64,000 bases of DNA from Chloroflexota bacterium (lineage in GTDB: Bacteria; Chloroflexota; Anaerolineae; DTLA01): the NCBI GenBank assembly GCA_014874485.1, contig JADBJK010000031.1, forward strand, positions 1 to 64,000, read 5' to 3'. Made by a program: the position numbers and the translations under genes. Below, one piece after another: positions 16,636 to 25,453 of the stretch. Under the pieces are notes generated by a model that saw only the letters and a program-made list of their open reading frames with translations, had not been told where the DNA came from and did no database searches. How positions within the stretch are numbered: position 1 is the first letter of the stretch; each line of letters starts with the position of its first letter.

Positions 16636-18420
16636 ATGACGGACCCCATCATCCACATGGAGAACGTAACCTACACGTACCCCGCAGGGACGGGGAAACC
16701 CGCACTGACGGGGGTGAGCCTGACGGTGCGCCCGGGCGAGTACATCGCCATCGTCGGCGCGAACGGGTCGGGTAAGTCCACGCTCGCCCGCCACCTGAAC
16801 GCCCTCATCGTCCCCGACCACGGCGACGTGTGGGTGAACGGCTGGAACACCCGCGACCGCGCGCACACCCGCGACATCCGCCGCACCGTGGGGATGGTGT
16901 TCCAGGTGCCCGACAACCAGATTGTGGCCACCATCGTGGAGGACGACGTCGCCTTCGGGCCGGAGAACCTCGGCGTGCCCGACGCGGAATTGCCGGCGCG
17001 GGTCGCCCAGGCCCTGGCCGCCGTGGGGCTGGAGGAACATGCCCACCGCGCCTCGCACCTGCTGTCGGCAGGGCAGAAGCAGCGCCTCGCCATTGCCGCC
17101 GCCCTCGCCATGAACCCGCTGTGCCTGGTGCTGGACGAGGCCACAGCCATGCTGGACCCCGCCGGAAAGGCCGAGTTGCTCCGCACCGTGCGGCGGCTCC
17201 ACGACGCAGGCACCACCATCATCGCGGTAACGCACTCCATGAGCGAGGCCGCCGAGGCCGACCGCATCGTCGTCCTCGCCGACGGGCGCATCGCCGCCGA
17301 AGGGACACCCGCCGAGGTCTTCGCCGACGCCGAGGTGCTCCACCGGTGCGGGCTGGAGCCGCCCCCTGTGGCCCGCCTGTCGCGGCTCCTCGCCGACCGC
17401 TGGCCCGACTTCCCGACCGACATCCTGCACCCGGAAACGTTTGCCGACGCGGTGCACCGATTCCTCGCCGCGCCGCGAACCGCCCAAGACTCACCCGCCA
17501 CGGCAAGCCGCAGCGACAACGCAACAGCCGCTCCCCTGTCGGGCGAGGGCGCGGTAGACCCGTGGATTTCGCTGGAAGACGTGCACTACACGTACATGCG
17601 GGGCACGCCGCTGGAGGCCCACGCCCTGCGCGGCGTGCACATGCAGGCCCACGCGGGAGAGACCGTCGCCATTATCGGGCCGACCGGTTCGGGCAAATCC
17701 ACGCTGCTCCAGCACCTCAACGGCCTGCTGCGCCCCGACTCTGGCCGCGCCCGCGTGCTGGGACACGACCTCACGGACCCGCGCGCCGATGTCCGCGCCC
17801 TGCGCAAGCGCGTGGGATTGGTGTTCCAGCAGCCCGAATTGCAGTTGTTTGAGCGGTACGCGGGCGACGATGTCGCCTTCGGCCCGCTGGCATTCGGGGC
17901 GTCCATTGACCAGGCGCGGGACTGCGTCCGCAAAGCGATGAACGCCGTTGGGCTTCCGTTTGAGGCGTACAAAGATCGGCTCACGTTGACCTTGAGCGGC
18001 GGCGAACGGCGCAGGCTAGCCCTTGCGGGCGTGCTCGCGCTGGAGCCGCAGATTCTGGCGCTGGACGAGCCGACCGCAGGTCTGGACCCCAGGGGCCGAG
18101 AGGACCTGATCGCACTGCTCCGTCAGTGGCGCACCTCCGACCGCACCATCGTGCTCACCACGCACAACATGGACGACGTGGCGCTGCTGGCCGACCGGGT
18201 GTACATCGTCGCGGACGGGCAAATCGCGCACGTCGGCGCAACCCGCGACACGTTCGCCAACGCCGACCTACTGGCGGAGTTCGGGCTGGGGCTTCCTACG
18301 GCGACGGCCCTGGCGCACGCGCTGGCCCGACGTGGCTACCCGATTCCAACGAACGTGCTGACTCTGGAAGAACTGGCCCATGCGATTGTGAGGCTTGCCG
18401 ATGAGCGCGTCCGAGTTTGA
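16636..18420 (+). CDS. ECF transporter energizing ATPase, fused EcfA1-EcfA2
   Basis: 594 aa containing two complete ABC ATPase domains. Domain 1 (~5-245): Walker A GANGSGKST, Q-loop VFQVPDNQ, signature LSAGQKQR, Walker B LVLDEAT. Domain 2 (~310-560): Walker A GPTGSGKST, Q-loop VFQQPELQ, signature LSGGERRR, Walker B LALDEPT. In most organisms EcfA1 and EcfA2 are separate; here they are one polypeptide. It drives uptake of a vitamin or metal through EcfT and the S component encoded next. ATG at 16636 is preceded by GGGGTG. The 3' end overlaps ecfT by 20 bp. Confidence 0.92.
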   Translation: MTDPIIHMENVTYTYPAGTGKPALTGVSLTVRPGEYIAIVGANGSGKSTLARHLNALIVPDHGDVWVNGWNTRDRAHTRDIRRTVGMVFQVPDNQIVATIVEDDVAFGPENLGVPDAELPARVAQALAAVGLEEHAHRASHLLSAGQKQRLAIAAALAMNPLCLVLDEATAMLDPAGKAELLRTVRRLHDAGTTIIAVTHSMSEAAEADRIVVLADGRIAAEGTPAEVFADAEVLHRCGLEPPPVARLSRLLADRWPDFPTDILHPETFADAVHRFLAAPRTAQDSPATASRSDNATAAPLSGEGAVDPWISLEDVHYTYMRGTPLEAHALRGVHMQAHAGETVAIIGPTGSGKSTLLQHLNGLLRPDSGRARVLGHDLTDPRADVRALRKRVGLVFQQPELQLFERYAGDDVAFGPLAFGASIDQARDCVRKAMNAVGLPFEAYKDRLTLTLSGGERRRLALAGVLALEPQILALDEPTAGLDPRGREDLIALLRQWRTSDRTIVLTTHNMDDVALLADRVYIVADGQIAHVGATRDTFANADLLAEFGLGLPTATALAHALARRGYPIPTNVLTLEELAHAIVRLADERVRV

Positions 18421-19288
18421 ACTGCTGCGCACGGTAACGCTCGGGCAATACCTGCCCACCGCATCGCCCATACACCGCGCCGACCCGCGCGTGAAGTTGG
18501 TGGCGGGGATGCTGCTTGTCCTGGCGGTAACCGCCACGTCCAGCCTGGCGGGGCTGACGCTGGCGCTCGCGCTCGTGGTCGCGGGCTTCGCCGTCGCGCG
18601 GATTCCCATCGGCTACGCGCTTTCGGGCATCAAGCCCATGCTGCCGTTCCTGGCCCTGCTGGGCATCTTCCAGGCCATCGCCATCCCGCAGAACGACGCC
18701 AACACGACGGTGTACTGGCACTGGGCGTTCATCACGCTCACCGCGCGCGACGCGCTGGCCGTGGCGCTCCTCTTCGCCAAGTTCTCGGCCCTCGTGTGGG
18801 GATTGAGCCTGCTCTCGTTCACCACCACGACGACCGAACTCACCCACGGCACCGAGCACCTGCTGCGGCCGCTCCAGCGCATCGGCCTGCCCGCGCACGA
18901 GTTCGCCCTGACGCTGAACGTCGCGCTGCGGTTCATCCCGCTCCTGGCCCAGGAGACCGAACGCCTGATGAAGGCCCAGGCCTCGCGCGGAGCGGACTTC
19001 GGCGCGGGGCGCGGCTGGAACTTCGTCCGCAGGTTCCGCAAACTCATCCCGCTGCTCGTGCCCCTCATCCTGGCCACGCTCCAGCGCGCCGAGGACCTCA
19101 TCCTGGCCATGGAGGCGCGCTGCTACACCGGCGGCAAGGGGCGCACCCACCTGGTGCACTTCCACGCGCGCACGGCAGACTACGCGCTGCTCGCACTGGT
19201 TGTCGTCGTGCTGGCGGCGGTGATGGCTGCCGGCATCGGTTCCGCCGACACCCTCGTCTGGCGGGCGATATCCACCATCTGGAGATAG
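18401..19288 (+). CDS. ecfT: ECF transporter transmembrane protein EcfT
   Basis: 295 aa with about five to six membrane segments. The two short arginine motifs that couple EcfT to the ATPases are visible: AQASRGADF (~190) and AMEARCYTG (~234). DPRVKL at ~25 is also typical of the CbiQ/EcfT family. It links the fused ATPase to the S component. ATG at 18401 overlaps the ATPase reading frame. Confidence 0.9.
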   Translation: MSASEFELLRTVTLGQYLPTASPIHRADPRVKLVAGMLLVLAVTATSSLAGLTLALALVVAGFAVARIPIGYALSGIKPMLPFLALLGIFQAIAIPQNDANTTVYWHWAFITLTARDALAVALLFAKFSALVWGLSLLSFTTTTTELTHGTEHLLRPLQRIGLPAHEFALTLNVALRFIPLLAQETERLMKAQASRGADFGAGRGWNFVRRFRKLIPLLVPLILATLQRAEDLILAMEARCYTGGKGRTHLVHFHARTADYALLALVVVVLAAVMAAGIGSADTLVWRAISTIWR

Positions 19289-19304
19289 GGAAAAGGAGGC
19301 GATT

Positions 19305-19880
19305 ATGTCAACTGAAGCCGTCGTACAGTCAACCCCCGCGCGTAAAATCGTCATCGCGGGCGTCATGGGCGCGCTCGCCGTCTTCCTGGGTTGGACCCAC
19401 CTGGGGTTCATCCCGTGGGTGGCGGGCGCGGCGCTCACCATCATGCACGTGCCGGTCATCATCGGGGCCGTGCTGGAGGGGCCTGTGGTCGGCACCGCCA
19501 TCGGCCTCATCTTCGGCCTGTTCAGCCTGCTCCAGGCTGTCCTCGCCCCCACCGGCCCGGTGGACGTGTGGTTCCAGAATCCGGTCATCTCGGTGCTGCC
19601 GCGGCTGTTCATCGGCGTCGTGGCGTGGCTCGGGTACAAGGCGCTGAAGAACGTCAACGAGCCGCTGGCGCTCGTTGTGGCCGGCATCCTGGGCACACTG
19701 ACAAACACCGTCCTGGTGCTGAGCGCCATCGGGCTGTTCGGCCACCTGCCCTGGGCCGCGCTCCCGCCCATCGCCATCGCCAACGGCCTGCCCGAGGCGG
19801 CGCTCGCCGCCATCCTGACCGTGGCCGTGGTGGTGGCCTGGAAGCGGATTGAGACCGGCACGCGGAAGTCCAGGATGTGA
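19305..19880 (+). CDS. ECF transporter substrate-binding (S) component
   Basis: 191 aa, about six hydrophobic helices, cytoplasmic termini. The segment with MHVPVIIGAVLEGPVVG followed by a helix ending LFSLLQA matches the ECF S-component family that includes pantothenate- and folate-type binders. Sequence alone does not give the ligand. It sits 16 nt after ecfT with AAAGGAGG before the ATG. Because it is encoded with its own ATPase and T protein, this is a dedicated (group I) ECF system rather than a shared module. Confidence 0.85.
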   Translation: MSTEAVVQSTPARKIVIAGVMGALAVFLGWTHLGFIPWVAGAALTIMHVPVIIGAVLEGPVVGTAIGLIFGLFSLLQAVLAPTGPVDVWFQNPVISVLPRLFIGVVAWLGYKALKNVNEPLALVVAGILGTLTNTVLVLSAIGLFGHLPWAALPPIAIANGLPEAALAAILTVAVVVAWKRIETGTRKSRM

Positions 19881-19886
19881 TAGCCA

Positions 19887-19919
19887 CCCTGCGACACACC
19901 TGTGAGGTGCGTCGCAGGG
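19887..19919. repeat. Palindromic repeat, 'AGGTGCGTCGCA' family, copy 1
   Basis: Inverted repeat CCCTGCGAC..CACCT/AGGTG.GTCGCAGGG directly after the ECF operon. Related palindromes sit at 24052-24092 and 49908-49942, all sharing the GTGCGTCGCA core. Probably a REP-like intergenic element; it may also end transcription. Confidence 0.6.
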
Positions 19920-20118
19920 CTACATACCGTTCGTGCCCCAGACTTCACGCAGAGGGCCGGCATCCCTTGCCATTCGGGATGGCTTGGGGTGCGCGGCGTC
20001 ATGCGGCATCGCCGCCCGACCGCTTCAACGTCGGGCGGCGATCATGCTTAGCCCACACGCGGTAGCCGATCCTGCAATCGTAACTTCGCCCTTGCCCCAC
20101 AAATCTTGTCAAAAACCC
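19920..20118. other. Intergenic spacer
   Basis: About 200 bp between the REP-like palindrome and the CODH promoter. A short inverted repeat, GCATCGCCGCCCGA around GGGCGGCGATCATGC, lies near 20007-20047. No gene is seen. Confidence 0.3.
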
Positions 20119-20147
20119 TTGACAGGTTCTCGTAGTTCTGCTATAGT
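20119..20147 (+). promoter_or_regulatory. Strong promoter of the CODH operon
   Basis: TTGACA (20119-20124), 17-nt spacer, TATAGT (20142-20147). Predicted start near 20154, so the mRNA leader before the ATG at 20409 is about 255 nt. The leader's last 123 nt (from 20286) form an open frame continuous with the gene, with AAAGGAGG at 20309. Confidence 0.7.
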
Positions 20148-20408
20148 GTTTGTAGAGACCCCGAACATTAACAGCCGATGGCAGTGCCCGCGCCGCCTTC
20201 ACCGCTGGCAAGTAACGCTCAATCCGACGACCCGGATCTACACGAGCCCGGCCTATTGACCGTAGTACGCTTCCCGCCTGCAGCCATGTCGCACAACTGT
20301 GCGCGGAAAGGAGGTGTAGCCAGGAAAATACAGTCTCCCGTTGCTCGTATCCAGTCCGGCGTATCTCTGTGCGAAGTTGAAGAAAATGCAGTCAAAGGAG
20401 CGATTCCA

Positions 20409-22280
20409 ATGAAGGAAGAAATTCTGAAGAAAAGCATTGACCCAACTGTGCACGACATGCTGGCGGTTGCAGAGGCAGCCCATCTGGAAACCGCCTGGGA
20501 CCGCTACCAGAAGCAACTACCCCAGTGTGGATTCGGTGAGACCGGCGTCTGCTGCCGCAACTGCAGCATGGGGCCCTGCCGCATTGACCTTTTCGGCGAT
20601 GGTCCCACCAAGGGCGTGTGCGGAGCCACGGCCGACATCATCGTGGCCCGAAACCTGTTGCGCATGATTGCCGCCGGCGCCGCCGCCCACTCGGACCACG
20701 GGCGCGATATTGCCCACACCCTCGTCCTCACAGCAAAAGGCAAGGGCGGCGGCTATGAGATCAAAGACGTCGCCAAACTGCACCGCTTGGCCGCAGAGTA
20801 CGGCATCCCCACCGAAGGCCGCACCAAAGAAGAGATTGCGCTTGATCTGGGCAAGGCGGCCTACGCCGAGTTCGGCAACCAAGAAGGCCCCATCCGATTC
20901 ACGCGCCGCGCCCCCGCCAAGCGCGTGGCGCTGTGGGAGAAACTGAACATAGATCCGCGCGGCATTGACCGCGAAATCGTAGAGTGCTTGCACCGCACCC
21001 ACATCGGCGTGGACAACGACGCCGTCAATCTCATTCTGCATGGCCTACGCACCAGCCTTGGCGACGGCTGGGGCGGCAGCATGATCGCCACCGAACTCTC
21101 CGACGTTCTCTTCGGCACCCCCAAGCCTATCTGGTCTGAGGCCAACATGGGCGTGCTGGATGAGAAGATGGTCAACATCCTCGTCCACGGCCACGAGCCC
21201 ACGCTGTCCGAGATGATCGTCGCCGCCAGCCAGGATCCGGAACTGGTGGCCCTGGCGAAGTCCAAAGGCGCGGAAGGCATCAAACTGGTGGGCACCTGCT
21301 GCACCGGCAACGAAGTGCTCATGCGCCACGGCATCCCGCCGGCCGGCAACTTCCTGCAACAGGAACTGCTGATCATGACCGGCGCGGTGGAAGCCGTCAT
21401 TGTGGACGTTCAGTGCATCATGCCGGCCCTCGGGCCGTTGGCAGGCTGCTTCCACACCAAGTTCATATCCACTTCGTACAAGGCCAAGTTCCCTGGAGCC
21501 ACGCACATTGAGTTCCACGAGGAACACGCCTTTGAGACCGCCAAGCAGATCGTCCGCACCGCCATTGAGGCATTCCCCAACCGGATGAAGGACAAGGTCC
21601 ACATCCCCAAGGAGAAGTCGGCGCTGATGGCCGGGTTCAGCGTGGAAGCGATCGTGGGCGCTCTGGGCGGCACGCTTGACCCGCTCCTGGAAGCGATCAA
21701 GAGCGGAGCCATCCAGGGCATTGTCGCGGTGGTCGGCTGCAACAACCCCAAAATCCAGCACGACTATGGCCACATCAACCTGGTCAAGGAACTGATCAAG
21801 CACAACATCCTGGTGGTCAACACCGGCTGCAACGCTATCGCCTGTGCCAAAGCAGGGCTGCTGCTCCCCGAAGCCGCGGAAATGGCAGGCGACGGGCTGA
21901 AAGCCGTGTGCAAGGCGCTGGGCATCCCGCCGGTGCTCCACATGGGGTCGTGCGTGGACATCAGCCGCATCCTGGTGGCCTGCGCCGCCATCGCCAACGC
22001 GCTGGGCGTGGACATCAGCGACCTGCCGGTGGCCGGAGCCGCGCCCGAGTGGATGAGCGAAAAGGCCGTGAGCATTGGCGCCTACGTGGTGGCATCGGGT
22101 ATCTACACCGTTCTTGGGATTGCCCCGCCGGTGCTCGGCAGCATGAGTGTGGTGGAACTCCTGACCGCAGGCGCGGAAGGCGTCGTGGGCGGCAAATTCG
22201 CTGTGGAGCCGGATCCGTTCAAGGCCGCAGCGTTGATTGTTGACCATGTTGCTGCCAAGCGCCGCGCCCTGGGTATCTAG
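20409..22280 (+). CDS. cooS: Anaerobic Ni-Fe carbon monoxide dehydrogenase, catalytic subunit
   Basis: 623 aa, normal CooS length. It oxidises CO with water to CO2 at a Ni-Fe4-S4 C-cluster in the cytoplasm. N-terminal cysteines C40, C48, C49, C52, C57 and C71 match the D- and B-cluster ligands of characterised enzymes. Later motifs GTCCTGNEV, GCNNPK, NTGCNAIACAKAG and HMGSCVDISR carry the C-cluster ligands. ATG at 20409 has AAAGGAG 9 nt upstream; the frame stays open further 5', but the extra segment does not look like CooS. The next two genes encode an iron-sulfur protein and a flavoprotein. No acetyl-CoA synthase gene is present, so the likely role is CO oxidation feeding reduced carriers. 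Confidence 0.95.
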   Translation: MKEEILKKSIDPTVHDMLAVAEAAHLETAWDRYQKQLPQCGFGETGVCCRNCSMGPCRIDLFGDGPTKGVCGATADIIVARNLLRMIAAGAAAHSDHGRDIAHTLVLTAKGKGGGYEIKDVAKLHRLAAEYGIPTEGRTKEEIALDLGKAAYAEFGNQEGPIRFTRRAPAKRVALWEKLNIDPRGIDREIVECLHRTHIGVDNDAVNLILHGLRTSLGDGWGGSMIATELSDVLFGTPKPIWSEANMGVLDEKMVNILVHGHEPTLSEMIVAASQDPELVALAKSKGAEGIKLVGTCCTGNEVLMRHGIPPAGNFLQQELLIMTGAVEAVIVDVQCIMPALGPLAGCFHTKFISTSYKAKFPGATHIEFHEEHAFETAKQIVRTAIEAFPNRMKDKVHIPKEKSALMAGFSVEAIVGALGGTLDPLLEAIKSGAIQGIVAVVGCNNPKIQHDYGHINLVKELIKHNILVVNTGCNAIACAKAGLLLPEAAEMAGDGLKAVCKALGIPPVLHMGSCVDISRILVACAAIANALGVDISDLPVAGAAPEWMSEKAVSIGAYVVASGIYTVLGIAPPVLGSMSVVELLTAGAEGVVGGKFAVEPDPFKAAALIVDHVAAKRRALGI

Positions 22281-22290
22281 GGGGTGGGCC

Positions 22291-22788
22291 ATGAAAGAGA
22301 TTTTCGTGCGTCTGGACCGCTGCATGGGCTGCCACAGTTGCGAAATCGCTTGCGCCGTGGAGCATTCCAAGAGCAAGACGCTGTTCGGGGCGATCTTTGA
22401 GCACCCTGTGCCCAAGCGCCGCGTCTACGTGGAATGGGTCAAACCGGACCACAAGCTGCCTGTGCTGTGCCGCCACTGCGAAGACGCGCCCTGCATGCAT
22501 GCCTGCATCAGCGGTGCCATCCGCCGTACCGCCGAGGGGGTTGTCATCACCGATGAGGACAAGTGCATCGGCTGCTGGACGTGCGTAATGGTGTGCCCCT
22601 ATGGCGTCATCGGCAGGCATCTGGAGACCCACCGCTCCTATCGGTGCGACCGCTGCCCCGACCGCGACGAGCCAGCCTGTGTGAGCGCGTGCCCCACCAA
22701 GGCCCTGGTCTATCAGACTGTGGATGAGTTCTCGGCCAATGTGCGCCACGCAGCCGCTTCGGAGATGGTGGCCGGGGAAAGGGGGTGA
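22291..22788 (+). CDS. cooF: CooF-like polyferredoxin
   Basis: 165 aa with cysteine groups CMGCHSCEIAC, CRHCEDAPCMHAC, CIGCWTCVMVCP and CDRCPDRDEPACVSACP, enough for four [4Fe-4S] clusters, as in CooF/HycB electron-transfer proteins. It should pass electrons from CooS to the flavoprotein encoded next. It starts 10 nt after cooS and ends 4 nt before the flavoprotein start, so all three are one operon. GGGGTGG precedes the ATG. Confidence 0.9.
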   Translation: MKEIFVRLDRCMGCHSCEIACAVEHSKSKTLFGAIFEHPVPKRRVYVEWVKPDHKLPVLCRHCEDAPCMHACISGAIRRTAEGVVITDEDKCIGCWTCVMVCPYGVIGRHLETHRSYRCDRCPDRDEPACVSACPTKALVYQTVDEFSANVRHAAASEMVAGERG

Positions 22789-22792
22789 ACCA

Positions 22793-24040
22793 ATGTCCCC
22801 CACACGATACGTGATCGTGGGAGGGAGCGCGGCGGGGATGGCCGCGGCGCAGTCCATTCGGGAACTGGATGCCCACGGAGACATCCTGATCCTGTCCGCC
22901 GAGGCTGACGCGCCGTACTATCGCCCGCTCATCCCATACATCGTAACGCAGAAGAAGACCGCCGAAGAAATCGCGCTCATGGGCCAGGGGCCCTACACCG
23001 CCCGGGACATCCACGTGCGGCTCAACTCGCCCGCGATTAGCGTGGACACAGGGGCCCGCGTCGTGAACGTGCTCGGCGGCGATGCCGTGCCCTACGACAA
23101 GCTGCTCATCGCAACGGGAGCCCGCCCCTACATCCCGCCCGAAATCAAGGGCGTAGACACGCCCGGAGTCTACGCTCCGCGCACCCTGGCCGACGCCCGC
23201 AGCCTGGCAGCACGGGCTGGAATGGCCCGCCATGCAGTGATGGCAGGCGGTGGCCTGCTGAACCTCAAGACCTCGTTCGCGCTACTGGAACGGGGGGTAG
23301 CGGTAACGCTGGTCGTTGCGTCGCCCGAAGTGCTGTCGCAGGTGATGGAGCCCGACGGCGCGGCCCTGATCCGCGCCGCGCTGGAGAAGGTGGGGCTTCG
23401 CATCCTCACGGGCCGCAATGTCGTGGAGGTCCTCGCCGGTCCCAATGGCGTCTCAGGCGTGCGCCTGGACACCGGCGAGGAATTGCCATGTGAGATTCTC
23501 TGCATTGGCAAGGGAGTGCGCCCCAATGTGGAGTTTCTGGAAGGCAGTGGCATCGTGGTGGAGCGCGGCGTGGTCGCCGACGAGTACACAGCCTGCTCCG
23601 TGCCCGATGTCTACACCGCGGGCGACGTGGCAATTACCTTTGACCCTATCACCGGAAAGCGGATCATGACCGCCCTGTGGACCAATGCGGTGGAGATGGG
23701 GCGGTGCGCTGGCCGCAATATGGCCGGCCACCCCACAGTATACTCCGGCACCTTTGGCGTCCTCAACGCCACGCAGGTAGCCGACGTCCCGTTCGTCTCC
23801 ATGGGTATTGTCCACACCAGTGGCACGCCTTATGAGGTGCACGTCCACGCCACAGCGAACACGTACCGCAAAGTCGTGTTCTCCGAAGACGGCAAGCGGC
23901 TCATCGGGGCCACGCTCGTGGGCGACATCTCATGCGCGGGGTTCTACCGCCACCTCATCCGCGAGCGCACGCCGGTCAACGGCCTCAAGGCCGAAATCAT
24001 CGGCCAGCGCCTGCACTACGGTCACTTCATTCGTTGGTAG
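22793..24040 (+). CDS. FAD-dependent NAD(P)H oxidoreductase of the CODH operon
   Basis: 415 aa pyridine-nucleotide-disulfide-type flavoprotein. FAD motif VIVGGSAAGMAAA at the N-terminus, ATGARPYIP in the middle, a second dinucleotide site VMAGGGLLNLKTS (~145), and TAGDVA near residue 270 for FAD. It has no redox CxxxxC pair, placing it with NADH oxidase/rubredoxin reductase relatives, which commonly accompany cooS-cooF. The likely reaction is reduction of NAD(P)+ with electrons from CO via CooF, or the reverse. GGGGTG before ATG 22793. Confidence 0.88.
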   Translation: MSPTRYVIVGGSAAGMAAAQSIRELDAHGDILILSAEADAPYYRPLIPYIVTQKKTAEEIALMGQGPYTARDIHVRLNSPAISVDTGARVVNVLGGDAVPYDKLLIATGARPYIPPEIKGVDTPGVYAPRTLADARSLAARAGMARHAVMAGGGLLNLKTSFALLERGVAVTLVVASPEVLSQVMEPDGAALIRAALEKVGLRILTGRNVVEVLAGPNGVSGVRLDTGEELPCEILCIGKGVRPNVEFLEGSGIVVERGVVADEYTACSVPDVYTAGDVAITFDPITGKRIMTALWTNAVEMGRCAGRNMAGHPTVYSGTFGVLNATQVADVPFVSMGIVHTSGTPYEVHVHATANTYRKVVFSEDGKRLIGATLVGDISCAGFYRHLIRERTPVNGLKAEIIGQRLHYGHFIRW

Positions 24041-24051
24041 CCGCCAAAGGG

Positions 24052-24092
24052 GTTCAGGTGCGACGCGCTTCTGAAGTGCGTCGCACCTGAAC
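24052..24092. repeat. Palindromic repeat, 'AGGTGCGTCGCA' family, copy 2
   Basis: Perfect 15-bp inverted repeat GTTCAGGTGCGACGC (24052-24066) and its complement (24078-24092) around an 11-nt loop, immediately after the CODH operon stop. Same family as 19887 and 49908. Confidence 0.65.
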
Positions 24093-24192
24093 TGCCCGCC
24101 CAGAACGCACGCACAGGGTGAGCCCGCTGGTGCGCCATATAGGCCGCTGGTCGGCCTCGCGCCCCTTCCCGTCTCGCGGGCGCAACCGCAAG

Positions 24193-24221
24193 TTGCCCTC
24201 CCCGCGCACGGCGAGTACAAT
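24193..24221 (+). promoter_or_regulatory. Candidate promoter of the cupin gene
   Basis: TTGCCC (24193-24198), 17-nt spacer, TACAAT (24216-24221). Predicted start near 24228, close to the RBS at 24237. Confidence 0.45.
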
Positions 24222-24249
24222 CGCGGCACATCTACCAGGAGGGCGCATT

Positions 24250-24615
24250 GTGGACTATTCGCTCCGCACCGTGGACGACATAGAAGCCAAGCGGATTGAC
24301 GAAGACTGGGGGAGCCTGCGCTGGCTCGCGGGCCAGGACATCGGCAACGCCCAGGGCATGGTCGTGGGCCGCGTCATCATCAAGCCAGGTCGCTCCAACC
24401 CCAGGCACAGCCACCCCAACTGCGAGGAGATGCTGTACCTCCTGCGCGGACGGCTGGAGCACGCCGTGGGCGATCAGACCGTCATAACCGACGCGGGCGA
24501 CGTGATCGTCGTACCGGCCGGCGTGCCCCATGTGGCCCGCAACATCGGCGACGAGGACGCCGACATGATCGTTGCCTACTCCGCAGGTGTAAGAGGCTTC
24601 CGGCTGGAGCCGTAG
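24250..24615 (+). CDS. Single-domain cupin
   Basis: 121 aa. Cupin motif 1 (RHSHPNCEEMLYLLRGRLEHAVG) and motif 2 (AGDVIVVPAGVPHVARNIG) are both complete. His, His, Glu and His can therefore bind a metal. GTG at 24250 is chosen because AGGAGG lies 7 nt before it; the frame is open further upstream without an RBS. Small cupins of this type act as isomerases, dioxygenases or ligand sensors, and the substrate cannot be inferred. It is convergent with the methyltransferase, separated by 1 nt. Confidence 0.75.
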   Translation: MDYSLRTVDDIEAKRIDEDWGSLRWLAGQDIGNAQGMVVGRVIIKPGRSNPRHSHPNCEEMLYLLRGRLEHAVGDQTVITDAGDVIVVPAGVPHVARNIGDEDADMIVAYSAGVRGFRLEP

Positions 24616-24616
24616 G

Positions 24617-25279
24617 TCAAACCCTGGCGGCAGCCACAATCTCCACCGGCAGGCCCCACATACGGGTCTCCACGGCGCGGACGATGCGGAAGCCCGCGCC
24701 CTCCAGCGCGCGCCGCGCGTGGATGGGCCGACAGTCCACCCACACAGGCCAGCGGCGATGCGCCCACTCGTACAACCACACCATGCCCCCGCCGCCCTCG
24801 CGGGACAGCGCGACCACGCCCAGCCGCCCGCCCAGCCGCAGGACGCGCGCGCATTCGGCCAGCATGACGGGGATGTCCGGCGTGTCAAAGAGTTCCAGCG
24901 TGAACGCCATGAACACAGCGTCAAACGTGCCGTCGGCAAAGGGGAGCGCCACCGCATCCGCCATCATCAGCGGCGGACGCCTTGGCAATCCGGCCCGCTC
25001 CAGCCGCGCCCTTGCCATAGCCAACATGCCCTCGGCAATGTCCAGGCCGACGGCCAGCCCCGACGCGCCCGCCGCCCGCGCAATGGGCACGAGGGCGTAC
25101 CCCGTGCCGCAGCCGATTTCCAGAACGCGCTTGCCCTCCTGCACTGCGAGCGTTCGCAGGCCCGCGTCCACAAAGCGCCGCTCCCAACGGGCCAGCGCAT
25201 CGTACCAGCGGCTCATGCGGTTGTAGGCAGCCCTGGCCGCCTGCCTGGGCCGATTCACGCGACTCGCCTCGTTGTCCAT
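24617..25279 (-). CDS. Class I SAM-dependent methyltransferase (UbiE-like)
   Basis: 220 aa. Motif I VLEIGCGTGYAL (~52-63) binds S-adenosylmethionine, followed by GLDIAEGML (acidic ribose-binding residue), DAVALPFADGTFDAVFM (motif II/III region) and an EC..VLRLGGRLG strand. YNRMSRWYDAL at the N-terminus matches the UbiE/MenG-related group. The acceptor may be a quinone precursor or another small molecule. Candidate minus-strand promoter at 25335-25307. Confidence 0.8.
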   Translation of the reverse strand: MDNEASRVNRPRQAARAAYNRMSRWYDALARWERRFVDAGLRTLAVQEGKRVLEIGCGTGYALVPIARAAGASGLAVGLDIAEGMLAMARARLERAGLPRRPPLMMADAVALPFADGTFDAVFMAFTLELFDTPDIPVMLAECARVLRLGGRLGVVALSREGGGGMVWLYEWAHRRWPVWVDCRPIHARRALEGAGFRIVRAVETRMWGLPVEIVAAARV

Positions 25280-25306
25280 GATGCCCCCGTCGACTCCGTG
25301 GCACCC

Positions 25307-25335
25307 ATGCTACACTCCGGGCCGCTGTACGTCAA
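25307..25335 (-). promoter_or_regulatory. Candidate promoter of the methyltransferase gene
   Basis: Minus strand TTGACG (25335-25330), 17-nt spacer, TAGCAT (25312-25307), about 28 nt before the ATG at 25279. Confidence 0.4.
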
Positions 25336-25348
25336 ACAGGGGTAAAGT

Positions 25349-25392
25349 TGTCATTGCGAGGGCGCAACGCGCCCGAAGCAATCTCCCGCGCC
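25349..25392. repeat. Solo half-copy of the 'tgtcattgcgag' repeat
   Basis: TGTCATTGCGAG followed by a GC arm and CCCGAAGCAATC, the left half of the palindromic element found in full at 57347-57419 and in arrays at 49550 and 61813. Confidence 0.6.
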
Positions 25393-25453
25393 CATTTTGT
25401 AACCGCTGTGTAACTGCGATATGCTACACTAAAATCGCGGTGCGGAGGGAAAG

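Noticed and set aside
20178..20408. 77-codon N-terminal extension of CooS
   Set aside because: Most of it shows no similarity to CooS, and the ATG at 20409 has a good RBS; kept only as an open question in the leader finding.
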